Origin: Pseudomonadota bacterium
Lineage (GTDB): Bacteria; Pseudomonadota; Gammaproteobacteria; QQUJ01
Length of the DNA: 64,000 nt
NCBI GenBank assembly: GCA_008501635.1
Contig: QQUJ01000023.1
Span: 79,428-143,427, forward strand
Direction: 5' to 3'
Shown here: in pieces, positions 1 through 8,049 of the stretch
Layout: the number at the start of each line of letters is the position of its first letter
How positions within the stretch are numbered: the stretch's first letter is position 1
Program-made: the position numbers and the translations under genes
The notes under the pieces: model-generated
The model's input: only the letters and a program-made list of their open reading frames with translations
Told to the model about the DNA's origin: nothing
Database searches by the model: none

Positions 1-257
1 CCAAGGATCAGCAAAACATTGGCGATATTACTACCCACGACATTGCCGATAGCAATATCCGGTTGTTGGTTTAATGCAGCATCTACAGAGACCACCAACT
101 CCGGCGCTGAGGTGCCGAAGCCCACAATAACTAGACCGCTTAGCAAGGGCGATACACCAAGACGCTTGGCGGCAGCCAACGAACCTCGAATCAGCCCTTC
201 ACCACCAACAGTAAGCAAGCCAATACCGATCACCAAGTACAGTACATTATTAACCAT
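1..257 (-). CDS. Calcium/sodium antiporter, N-terminal part (YrbG/CaxA-like)
   Basis: The minus frame opens with ATG at 257 and runs off the left edge, giving about 85 residues. It shows the first alpha-repeat of the Na+/Ca2+ exchanger superfamily: GFGTSAPELVVS, then GNVVGSNIANVLLILG, preceded by a hydrophobic first helix. Family members are inner-membrane antiporters of about 320 residues with two such repeats; only the first is visible. The direction of transport and the ion cannot be read from this fragment. The plus-strand frame over the same bases is a shadow, since these motifs appear only on the minus strand. Confidence 0.85.
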   Translation of the reverse strand, partial: MVNNVLYLVIGIGLLTVGGEGLIRGSLAAAKRLGVSPLLSGLVIVGFGTSAPELVVSVDAALNQQPDIAIGNVVGSNIANVLLIL

Positions 258-353
258 CGTCAACTGCTATTAAGTATTGAAATAGAAGGACTCCTAAAAA
301 CCATATCAGTGGCCCAGCAAACATTGAAAATAGATCTATCCCCCCATTTACCA

Positions 354-389
354 AACAGACGAACCCGGCTTGCGCCGGGCTCGTCTGTT
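354..389. terminator. Strong hairpin, probable terminator of the secreted-protein gene
   Basis: AACAGACGA (354-362) pairs perfectly with TCGTCTGTT (381-389), and inside it CCCGGC (364-369) pairs with GCCGGG (374-379) around a TTGC loop. One A/C mismatch separates the two helices. It lies just after the stop of the minus-strand gene ending at 413. There is no long T tract, so intrinsic termination is likely but not certain. Confidence 0.6.
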
Positions 390-412
390 CCACTGACTGC
401 TGTAATTGGCCG

Positions 413-2383
413 CTATTCAAAATCGGTCAGATAAGCCAGCACCAGATCATTACCTTCGATGCGCACCGAGTTCAGCGTGCCGATACGCAGACCGCGCAGC
501 GACGGCAACAGCGCTATGGCGACCTGGTCGCGCACGGCCGGTGTATCCAGCACATTCATGAAGCTGGACTCGACGATGGTTCTGATCAGGCCGCGATAGT
601 CGCTGATCGCGGAGCAGAGTAAATCCACCACCCGGCACAGGCCGTCGGCTTGCGCATCCACATTAGGAACGACCCGTACGCGGGAGAAGCTGAGGCTGAT
701 GGGTGCCGTGCGCGAGTAGTAGCGATCGAGCGTGAAGAAGATGTCGACCGCGATACTTGCCTGCACGTCGGGCGCGCCGGCGCCACAGAACAAATCCCAC
801 CCATCCTGGCCGCAGGTGCCGATCAACTCCGTGCCGTTGGACTCGAAGACCATGGCGACGCGCAGTTCGTTTTCCGCGGGCAGTACGCGGGTGCTGGCGA
901 GGTTGATGTCGTTGATGTAGTACTTACGCGGACCGCTGACCGCGGGACCGATGTTGAAGCGACGCTCGGTGCCGCCCAGCGCATCGGAGAGCCGCACGAA
1001 AGAGTCATTCTCGCGTGTGCGCCGCGTGGCCGGATCGTAGTTGTTGATACGGATCTGGGTGCCGTTAAAGGCGCTCTGAACCAACCCGGATACGATGCGC
1101 ATCGCAATACGGCGCGTCTGCATGCCGACGCGAAATTCGAACGCCCTCGTCGCGCGCGACTGATCGTAGCTGAGGCGTACCGTACCGCGCTCCGGCACCC
1201 AGGCGCCGCCGGTGCAGGTAATACCGACCAGTTCGGGTCGCAGCTCCACTTCATCCGAAGAGGTCGAAGGCGGCAGGTTCATTTCGTAGCGAATGGCAAA
1301 GTCGTTGCCGGGCACGCCCTGCCCCATCGTTGAGCCAATCTGACGGCCTTCGCGAAACGCACGGACCCGCACGTTACCCGCCCCGGCGCCGCAGTTGGTG
1401 ACACGGATATCACCCACCGCCGTGAACTGCGTCGGGCAGACGCGAAGCTCGCGGGTGGTGTTGCTGATCGGGTTGTTGCGCTCATCGACCATCGCCACCA
1501 CGTAACGTTGTCCCGGCAGTACAAATGAACGCTCGGGCAGTTGCGCGGTGATACGCCCATCGCTCCAACTGTAGACACCGAAGACGGCACGGATGGGCGT
1601 ATGGCGCACCGGGGTCATGAACATCAGCCGCCGCGAACCGGCTTCAGCACCGAAGTTGCGGCCTGTCACCGTGAAATCGCGTCGCGAGCAACTCAGTCCA
1701 TCACTGTCCGTAACACGATCGATGACCGGACGGCTGCCGATGCCGGCAGCCGCTTCGCGGATGGTTTCCGCAGCGCCGCGCGGTGGTGCACTACCGAAAC
1801 CGCCCGGTGAACCCGAGGGCGTTGATCCGGGGCGGATACCGGGGGCAGGCAGGGCGGGCGCCATCGCGGGCCCGGCGGCCGATTGCCGCGGTACCACCGG
1901 GCGCGTCGGCGGTTCGGGCTGCGGACCGGCTTGCGCACGACTGGATGGTTTGATCTGCGTGGCAATGGCGGGCGCCTTCTGTTTCGCGCCGCCACTCGGC
2001 GCGGTAGCAGCGGATGCGGTCGCGTTGCATTCACCCAGTTGAGCCGCATTCAGCTGCGCGCCCTTGTAACCGTAGGATTTGATGCGCCCTACTTCACCTG
2101 CCAACGCTTTGCAGGCCGCGACCCCCGGTTTGGGCCACGGCCCACTCGCCGTGCAGCGGGCGCCCTGGCACTGCCACTGGATACCCAAGGCGGTGACTGC
2201 GCCCTGCTTGGCGGCCGTCGCTTGGATAGCGGCAGAATAGTGATAGATCTTGGGTGGGGCGACACTGTTTAGCGATCCGGTCGGTGGTGCGGCAAAGATC
2301 GCGGTCGAGGTCAACAACAAGGCCGCGATTGCGATCTCGTTTCTAATGCGGAGTGGCGTGCTACTGCGGATCTTCCTGTTCAT
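413..2383 (-). CDS. Large secreted protein of unknown function with Cys-rich N-domain and TIG-like domain
   Basis: About 656 residues. The ATG at 2383 is chosen because GGAGGAG lies just upstream and a signal peptide follows (basic MNRKIRSS, then a hydrophobic stretch ending TAIFAAPP). Residues of about 40-110 form a small domain with paired cysteines (WQCQGARC, then AACKALAGEVG and SYGYKG). A Pro/Ala/Gly-rich linker of about 90 residues follows. Next comes a region resembling an IPT/TIG immunoglobulin-like fold (PVIDRVTDSDG, TVTGRNFG) and a long cysteine-containing beta-rich C-terminus. I do not recognise the whole protein. A periplasmic or surface location is inferred from the signal peptide. 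It appears monocistronic. Confidence 0.75.
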   Translation of the reverse strand: MNRKIRSSTPLRIRNEIAIAALLLTSTAIFAAPPTGSLNSVAPPKIYHYSAAIQATAAKQGAVTALGIQWQCQGARCTASGPWPKPGVAACKALAGEVGRIKSYGYKGAQLNAAQLGECNATASAATAPSGGAKQKAPAIATQIKPSSRAQAGPQPEPPTRPVVPRQSAAGPAMAPALPAPGIRPGSTPSGSPGGFGSAPPRGAAETIREAAAGIGSRPVIDRVTDSDGLSCSRRDFTVTGRNFGAEAGSRRLMFMTPVRHTPIRAVFGVYSWSDGRITAQLPERSFVLPGQRYVVAMVDERNNPISNTTRELRVCPTQFTAVGDIRVTNCGAGAGNVRVRAFREGRQIGSTMGQGVPGNDFAIRYEMNLPPSTSSDEVELRPELVGITCTGGAWVPERGTVRLSYDQSRATRAFEFRVGMQTRRIAMRIVSGLVQSAFNGTQIRINNYDPATRRTRENDSFVRLSDALGGTERRFNIGPAVSGPRKYYINDINLASTRVLPAENELRVAMVFESNGTELIGTCGQDGWDLFCGAGAPDVQASIAVDIFFTLDRYYSRTAPISLSFSRVRVVPNVDAQADGLCRVVDLLCSAISDYRGLIRTIVESSFMNVLDTPAVRDQVAIALLPSLRGLRIGTLNSVRIEGNDLVLAYLTDFE

Positions 2384-2615
2384 TGTTCTCTCCTCCGGGT
2401 CGGCATTCTGCTGCTGGGTATGCCTGTGGGTCGCTTTTTTTTGCACCGAGGTTCAACTCTGATCGGTTGAGTTAGGTATAGCGCACGATCAGCTTCCTCG
2501 GGAGGAAATTGAGATCAGCATTGCGAGGTGCCGGCCCGGAACGCTTGGCCGTTATTCACGATCCGTCGCTGCAGCAGATTCGCGTGTTCCCTGCCGGGGA
2601 AGTACTACCGCCGGT

Positions 2616-4028
2616 TTACTGCCCCATGGCACGCAGTGCCGCGACCAGCGCCTCGATCTCCGCCAGGCCGGACCGCGGATTCATGAACACCGCCCGCAGA
2701 TACCAGCGTCCGTTGAGCTGTGCGGTGGAGAGATGGAAGCTGCCCTCCCCGATCAGACGATCCCGCGCACGCAGATGCTCTTTGTCCCAGTCCCGGTACG
2801 CGAAGCAGATGATGTTGCTCTGCGGTTCGATGGGCGCGCTGAAATCGGGTTGGCTATTGAGGAAATGATAGGCCTCCAGCGCAATTCCCGTCTGATGATC
2901 CACATACTCGGCGAGGCCGGACTCGCCCATGGCGCCCAGCACCATGAACAGCCGCAGGCCCAGCGCCGCCTTGGTGCATTCGATGGTGCGATGGATCAGA
3001 TCGATGCCGGGTTGCGCCTTGTCGTGAAAGAGGTAGCTGGCCTGTTGATGGAAGGCGCCATCCAGAGCGCGATGATCGCGCACCAGCACCGCGGCGCACA
3101 GCGACGGTGCGCGCATCAGCTTGTGGGCATCCCAGATCAGCGAATCGGCCTGTTCGACACCGCGCAGCCGCAGGCGCTGACGCGGTGACAACAGCGCGCT
3201 GGCCCCATGCGCGCCATCGACATGAAACCAGATACCGTGCTCACGGCAGAAAGCCCCGATCTCGGCCAGGGGATCGTACAGACCCGCTGCCGTACTGCAG
3301 GCGTTGGCCACCAGCGCCATGGGGCGACGCCCCTCCTCCGTCACCCGCTGCAAGGCGTGAGGCAGGCGATCGGGGATCACCACGCCCCGCTCATCCACCG
3401 CCAGCGCGATCACGCCGCGCGCGCCGATGCCGAGGATGCCGGCGGCGCGTGCCACCGAGTAGTGCGACTGTTCGGGCGCCAGTATCGCCAGGTCGGCGGG
3501 GACGCCGTTCTCCCACACATCGGGTGCCATGCGGGTGCGCGCCGCGATGAGTGCGGTCAGATTGGCCAGCGAGCCGCCGTGGGTCAGCACGCCGCCGCCG
3601 TAACTGCCGGGTTCGCCCGTTCCCGGCGGCAACGGCGCCGGCGTCCATCCGACCTTGTGCAGCAACCAGTTGATCATGTAGTACTCGATGGCCGCGGCCG
3701 GTGGGCCCATCTCGTAGATCGCCATCGGGTTGCTGGTGAAGGCATCGGTGAAGGCCCCCAACGCCCCCGCGTAGTGCGGTACCGACACCTGGTGCGCGAG
3801 CGAGGCAGGATGGTAGAGGCGCGTCGTCGCGTCGAGATAACGCTCCAGAAACTCCCGCAGCTCATCCCCGGTGAGACCGCCCTGCTGCGCGTAGCGCTCG
3901 AGTTCCAGCCGCTCCACCAGCTCGCGCAGCGGCGGCAGCGCGATGACCGGCTTCGCGGCGGCCTCCGATTCGTGCTGGTAGCGAGCCAGCAGCCCGATCA
4001 GCAGTTCGGCGTCGGCTTCGAATCCCAT
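2616..4028 (-). CDS. PLP-dependent group II amino-acid decarboxylase
   Basis: 470 residues. The fold-type I group II decarboxylase signature is clear: HVDGAHGASALLS contains the aspartate that contacts the pyridine nitrogen, and WDAHKLM carries the PLP-binding lysine near residue 301. This family includes glutamate, aspartate, aromatic-L-amino-acid and 2,4-diaminobutyrate decarboxylases; the sequence alone does not fix the substrate. The enzyme should be cytoplasmic and form CO2 plus an amine. The start at 4028 has only a distant GGGAG, so a slightly different start is possible. A possible Lrp/AsnC-type remnant lies divergently upstream, which would be a natural regulator for an amino-acid decarboxylase. 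Confidence 0.85.
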   Translation of the reverse strand: MGFEADAELLIGLLARYQHESEAAAKPVIALPPLRELVERLELERYAQQGGLTGDELREFLERYLDATTRLYHPASLAHQVSVPHYAGALGAFTDAFTSNPMAIYEMGPPAAAIEYYMINWLLHKVGWTPAPLPPGTGEPGSYGGGVLTHGGSLANLTALIAARTRMAPDVWENGVPADLAILAPEQSHYSVARAAGILGIGARGVIALAVDERGVVIPDRLPHALQRVTEEGRRPMALVANACSTAAGLYDPLAEIGAFCREHGIWFHVDGAHGASALLSPRQRLRLRGVEQADSLIWDAHKLMRAPSLCAAVLVRDHRALDGAFHQQASYLFHDKAQPGIDLIHRTIECTKAALGLRLFMVLGAMGESGLAEYVDHQTGIALEAYHFLNSQPDFSAPIEPQSNIICFAYRDWDKEHLRARDRLIGEGSFHLSTAQLNGRWYLRAVFMNPRSGLAEIEALVAALRAMGQ

Positions 4029-4057
4029 GGCTCAATACTCTCCCTTGGCATGACATT

Positions 4058-4127
4058 GTAGGAGCGGCTTCAGCCGCGATTGGGGCAATTGCCAGCACTT
4101 CGTTTTCGCGGCTGAAGCCGCTCCTAC
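4058..4127. repeat. REP doublet (REPIN-like)
   Basis: Two inverted copies of a REP-type unit: GTAGGAGCGGCTTCAGCCGC begins at 4058 and its reverse complement ends at 4127, with a 26-base spacer. Each unit is itself imperfectly palindromic (GCGGCTTCAGCCGC). Such doublets are dispersed extragenic elements moved by RAYT transposases; no RAYT gene is in this window. Confidence 0.85.
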
Positions 4128-4292
4128 GGGTGCTCAACAGTCGCGCGACGCGACGCCGGGAGCACAAGGATAAGCCTGTCCCCCGCGTTTTTTCCTTGTT
4201 ATTTGCGGCGCCAAATCGAGTAAAGGTACTGTATTCGTGCTGTGTTCATTCAATTTTTGGTTGATTCCTGCGCCAATTCCGGGAGAGATGCG

Positions 4293-4388
4293 ATGACCGA
4301 CAAACCGCTGGACAGCTTTGACTGGCAGATCCTCGCCATCAAGACCGGCGGGGGGCTGCCGCTCGCGGGGCAACCGGGTCGACTGTAG
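4293..4388 (+). pseudogene. Possible truncated Lrp/AsnC-type regulator
   Basis: A 31-codon frame begins with ATG after GGGAGAG and encodes LDSFDWQILAIK followed by GGLPLAG. This resembles the N-terminus of Lrp/AsnC proteins (LDxxDxxILxxLQxDGRLxxAEL). The stop TAG falls inside the GTAGG of the next REP copy (from 4385), which suggests repeat insertion cut the gene before its helix-turn-helix was complete. It is divergent from the decarboxylase gene. The match is short, so this could be chance. Confidence 0.35.
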
Positions 4389-4453
4389 GTGCAGGTTCAA
4401 CCGCAAATGCCATGGTTGGCTGGGCTGCGGTTCGCGGCTGAAGCCGTTCCTAC
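4385..4453. repeat. Second REP doublet, partly degenerate
   Basis: The left unit (GTAGGTGCAGGTTCAACCGC, from 4385) is a decayed version of the 4058 unit. The right unit (TTCGCGGCTGAAGCCGTTCC, from 4431, then TAC) is nearly intact and inverted. Spacing matches the first doublet. A further short palindrome of related composition, AGCGGAT with ATCCGCT, lies at 4512-4534, so 4058-4534 is a repeat cluster with no intact gene. Confidence 0.75.
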
Positions 4454-4608
4454 GGGCGGATAGATTCACTTGGAACGGCGTCAACCGCGAACAGCGGAGC
4501 TCGATAAGGGAAGCGGATCGCGAATGAATCCGCTCCTGCAAGGGGGTACGATGACGATGGGTCGGTGGACGCAACAGAAGGGGGGTGAGTAGCACGGGTG
4601 CTAACCGC

Positions 4609-4614
4609 TACAAT
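4609..4614 (+). promoter_or_regulatory. Possible -10 box of ppsR
   Basis: TACAAT lies 35 bases before the ppsR start. No convincing -35 is visible at 16-18 bases, so this is a weak assignment. Confidence 0.3.
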
Positions 4615-4649
4615 CCCCGGGCACTCACCACAGCAGCGAGCCCGCTCCG

Positions 4650-5456
4650 ATGTCCGACGAAAAGACCTTCTTCCTGCTATCCGACGCCACCGGCGAAACC
4701 GCCGAAACCATCGTCGAAGCGGCACTTACACAGTTCCAATCCGAAGTGGTGCATGTGCGTCGCGTCAGCAACATCCGCACCCAGAAGCAGCTTTTCGAGT
4801 TGCTGCCCGAGGCCGAGGCGTGCAACGCCCTGGTCTTCTTCACCTTTGTCGACCGTGAACTCGCCACCTTCACCGAGCGCGAATGCGCAGCGCTGGGCCT
4901 GGAGTGCCTCGACCTGATCAGCCCACTGTTGCACAAGATGGCGCGTTACTTCGGTCACTTGCCGATGGGGACGCCGGGACTGCTGCACGAAGTGGGTGAG
5001 GAGTACTACCAGCGGGTCGAAGCGATGGAGTTCGCACTAAAGTTCGACGACGGGCAGAACCCGACCGGACTCAGCGCGGCCGACATCATCCTGGTGGGCG
5101 TTTCGCGCACCAGCAAGACACCGCTCTCGATCTATCTCTCCTGCCGCGGCTGGAAGGTGGCCAACGTGCCGTTGGTCAAGGGGATCGCCATACCGGCCGA
5201 GTTGGAGCTCATCAATCCCAAACGGGTGGTGGGCCTGTTCATCGACGCACAACGCCTCATCGAACGGCGCTCGGCGCGCCTGCAGAATATCGGCGAAACA
5301 CCGCTGACCGACTACACCGACTACGAAGAAGTGCGCGACGAACTGCGCTGGGCGCGTGCGCTGTGCCGCAAGCACGGCTGGGCGACGGTCAATGTCTCGG
5401 GAAGATCAATCGAAGAGAATGCCCACGAGATACTGGTAGCGCTCAAACTCAAATAG
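4650..5456 (+). CDS. ppsR: Phosphoenolpyruvate synthase regulatory kinase/pyrophosphorylase
   Basis: 268 residues, the usual size for the DUF299/PSRP family. Visible hallmarks are the N-terminal FFLLSDATGETAETI and the P-loop GVSRTSKTPLSIYLS near residue 150. The family catalyses ADP-dependent phosphorylation and Pi-dependent dephosphorylation of phosphoenolpyruvate synthase, gating pyruvate to PEP for gluconeogenesis. The target ppsA is not in the window. It acts in the cytoplasm and stands alone on the plus strand between minus-strand neighbours. Confidence 0.95.
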   Translation: MSDEKTFFLLSDATGETAETIVEAALTQFQSEVVHVRRVSNIRTQKQLFELLPEAEACNALVFFTFVDRELATFTERECAALGLECLDLISPLLHKMARYFGHLPMGTPGLLHEVGEEYYQRVEAMEFALKFDDGQNPTGLSAADIILVGVSRTSKTPLSIYLSCRGWKVANVPLVKGIAIPAELELINPKRVVGLFIDAQRLIERRSARLQNIGETPLTDYTDYEEVRDELRWARALCRKHGWATVNVSGRSIEENAHEILVALKLK

Positions 5457-5490
5457 ACTACGGGCGTTCAGCATCGATACCCGGATCACC

Positions 5491-6549
5491 CTAACGAGCC
5501 GCCTCCGCCCGCGCCGCGCGCTCGTCACTGCCGGGGTGCGAGGAGAGGTAGTCGTGCCACTGCGATAATTCCCCGGGATCGCACTCCTCCCTGTTCTTGC
5601 CGGCGCAGGCGTGCGCCGCCTCGAGACGGCGCATGACGGCGGCGAAATGGGTGGCGGAGGTTCCCCGCCCGCTCAGGTAGGCAATGGCATAGCTATCGGC
5701 TTCGCGCTCGAAGTCCCGCGAGTAGGCAAGTTCGGTAAGCAGTATCGGAATTCCGAGAAAGAATTCCGAAGTGCCCGAGATATCGCCGGCGATCACCGTC
5801 AACAGAAACGCCAGCACCGAGCCCTGAATCAGGCGGCGCATGCTGTGCCGATACTCGACATGCCCGATCTCGTGCACGAATACGGCGAGCAGCTCATCGT
5901 CGTGCTCAGCCAGGCGCACCATCGCATCGGTCATGATGATGGTGCCGTCGGGCAGCGCAAAAGCGTTGGGACCGATCTCCTCGCTGGTGCGAAACTCCAA
6001 TCGCAGACGCAGATGGGGATGATCGGCAATGGCCGGCGCCAGATGCTTCACGACGCGCTCGCGCACCGCATCGGACAGTTCGCTGGGCTCAAACAGGAGA
6101 TCGTCCAGGGTCTCCAGAGCCTGTTCGCCAATCAGTTGCACCGCCGCATCGGGCACCCACGCCGCGCCCACCCTGGCGATCGCAGGCGCACCATAACGAC
6201 CCACCAGCCCGATAAAGACGATGACCAACAGCAGGGTCAGCACGACGAAGCGTTTGTGACTCTCCAGCCGATGCACCCAGTTGTGTCGCGCATGGGGCTG
6301 CAGCCGTGCCAATGCACGATCCACCGCCTCGTTGTCAGTGGTTTCGACGCGTTGCCCTTCAGGAAAATCGAGAAAGCGTGGCGTGTTGCCCAAACGCGAC
6401 GAGACACGCAGCGTTTCGAAGAGACCGTGATGGAGCTCCGCGCCAGAGGCGTCGAGCACATCGACGCCGCCGACATCGTCTATGCGCAGTAGGCACGGCA
6501 CCCGGGCGGAGGTCCGCCCGTCATACCAGTGGCCGTTGATTTCGATCAC
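5491..6549 (-). CDS. M48-family membrane zinc metalloprotease
   Basis: 352 residues with a GTG start at 6549 overlapping the stop of the upstream gene (GTGA), so the two are translationally coupled. The zinc motif HEIGH sits near residue 223, with the third ligand in the later REFEREAD-like segment (DFEREADSYAIAYL). A transmembrane helix (FVVLTLLLVIVFIGLVG) lies near residue 105 and further hydrophobic stretches follow the active site. The N-terminal 90 residues form a separate soluble domain. By analogy with HtpX/M48 proteins it may act in membrane protein quality control; the substrate is unknown. It pairs with the DUF898 gene. Confidence 0.88.
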   Translation of the reverse strand: MIEINGHWYDGRTSARVPCLLRIDDVGGVDVLDASGAELHHGLFETLRVSSRLGNTPRFLDFPEGQRVETTDNEAVDRALARLQPHARHNWVHRLESHKRFVVLTLLLVIVFIGLVGRYGAPAIARVGAAWVPDAAVQLIGEQALETLDDLLFEPSELSDAVRERVVKHLAPAIADHPHLRLRLEFRTSEEIGPNAFALPDGTIIMTDAMVRLAEHDDELLAVFVHEIGHVEYRHSMRRLIQGSVLAFLLTVIAGDISGTSEFFLGIPILLTELAYSRDFEREADSYAIAYLSGRGTSATHFAAVMRRLEAAHACAGKNREECDPGELSQWHDYLSSHPGSDERAARAEAAR

Positions 6550-7970
6550 AAGCCAAATTCGAAGTCGAACATCTCGCCCATCTCTTCGCCCAGCGCGCTG
6601 AGCTCAGCTTCTTCTTGAGCGACGAAGCCGTCCAGATTCTCCTCGGCCAGGAGGTGCAGATGTTCGCACTTATAGCGCACCGTACGCACCATGGCCCAGG
6701 GGCGGAACAACCCTAAAGTGAAGACGGTCGCCAACGTATTGACCACTACCAGCTTGGTGTAACCGCCCAGCTCCATGTCGGCCGCAAACCCGCTATGGCT
6801 CAACAGCGTGTTGTTGAAGCGCAGGTTGAACGCCTGCACCGAGAAATAGATGAAAACGAAGAGGTATGCGGCAAGGATCATCGGCAATCCGATGAACGGC
6901 AGAAAGCCACTGATCATTGCGCCACCAAAAACACCGCCGAGAAAGACCAGCACCAGTACGACGAACATCTTGATGTAGTCCTTGGCGCCGGCCTCGAAAT
7001 GAAAGCGCGCCGTCCCGTAGCTGTGGTTTTCCACGAAAAAGCGTTGCTGATAGTAGAAGGCGAAGGGTGCGAGGATACCAAATGTCACCACCGTCGCCAG
7101 TGGCAGCATCGCAAAAGCGATATAGGCGTGTTTCAGCGATCCGTCGAAGCGCAGTCGCACATTACGATAGATGCTGTTGCGCGCATTGAACATCAGCGAG
7201 CGCGTGATCATCCACGGCATCACCGCGAGCAGCAGCAGAAACAGCAGCAAACCCAACGCCGGGAAAAGCTGACTGACAACCGAGTAGACAATGAACAGCG
7301 CGCCGGCGATGAGACGTCCCTTGAGGATGGCCTTGGGTTTTCCAGTGTACTCGAAAGGCGCACCATCCAACTCGGTGCTGCCGTAGAAGTACTGCTTGTT
7401 GCGTACCTTCGCCCACGCGGAATAGATACCCAGGGTCACGATGGTGAGCAGGATATTGACGATCCAGATACTGAAGTACTCCCTGCCCTGGCCATGAAAC
7501 ACAAAACGGACGGTGCGCGGCTCGGCGTAGGTGTCGCTGGTGGCTGTCGCCGGTGTCTCTGCCCGCGGCGGGGCAGCGTCACCTGCGGCGGATTGCTGCG
7601 CCTCCGGCGAGCCCTGCGCCGCCCCTTCCCGACCGACGGGCACCAGACCCCAACTGCTGCTGTCGTCGGTGGCGCTTGCCGGTGCCTGCGCCGCCGCGGC
7701 GGTGGGTACCTGGCCATCGGGCCGCGGAGTAGCCAGGGCAAGCGGCTTGATATGCACGACCAGGCCCGCCTTGGCCAGCGTTGATCTGAAGTGCTCGGCC
7801 TTGCCTTCGTTCAATCCGGATTTGATGACCGTGCCTGGACGCGCAAAGATCTTTTCGATCTGCTCGACCGGCTGCTTGAACAGCGTAACGAGCCGAGCCT
7901 TCACATCGGCGAGTTCGAACCCCTCGACAAGATCACCGTTACATACGATCGCGTATTCGGTACCCGACAT
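6546..7970 (-). CDS. DUF898 (YjgN-like) multi-pass membrane protein
   Basis: 474 residues, ATG at 7970 preceded by GGGGGG. The N-terminal 150 residues are soluble: a short alpha/beta segment, then an Ala/Pro-rich linker. The rest is the DUF898 core, with the recognisable stretch VRFVFHGQGREYFSIW, GIYSAWAKVRNKQYF and about six membrane helices. E. coli YjgN has the same core without such an N-terminal extension. The function of the family is unknown. The overlap with the M48 protease suggests the two products work together, perhaps as protease and membrane partner. Confidence 0.85.
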   Translation of the reverse strand: MSGTEYAIVCNGDLVEGFELADVKARLVTLFKQPVEQIEKIFARPGTVIKSGLNEGKAEHFRSTLAKAGLVVHIKPLALATPRPDGQVPTAAAAQAPASATDDSSSWGLVPVGREGAAQGSPEAQQSAAGDAAPPRAETPATATSDTYAEPRTVRFVFHGQGREYFSIWIVNILLTIVTLGIYSAWAKVRNKQYFYGSTELDGAPFEYTGKPKAILKGRLIAGALFIVYSVVSQLFPALGLLLFLLLLAVMPWMITRSLMFNARNSIYRNVRLRFDGSLKHAYIAFAMLPLATVVTFGILAPFAFYYQQRFFVENHSYGTARFHFEAGAKDYIKMFVVLVLVFLGGVFGGAMISGFLPFIGLPMILAAYLFVFIYFSVQAFNLRFNNTLLSHSGFAADMELGGYTKLVVVNTLATVFTLGLFRPWAMVRTVRYKCEHLHLLAEENLDGFVAQEEAELSALGEEMGEMFDFEFGL

Positions 7971-8049
7971 TCCCGGCCCCCCTTTCTGTCGCGCAGCGGC
8001 TTGGCGCCACTAGTGCTGCATCGGCAGCTTGTTCATTGTTCTTGAGGGC

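Noticed and set aside
19..273. 84-codon plus-strand frame at the left edge
   Set aside because: The minus strand over the same bases encodes clear Na+/Ca2+ exchanger motifs; the plus frame is its shadow.
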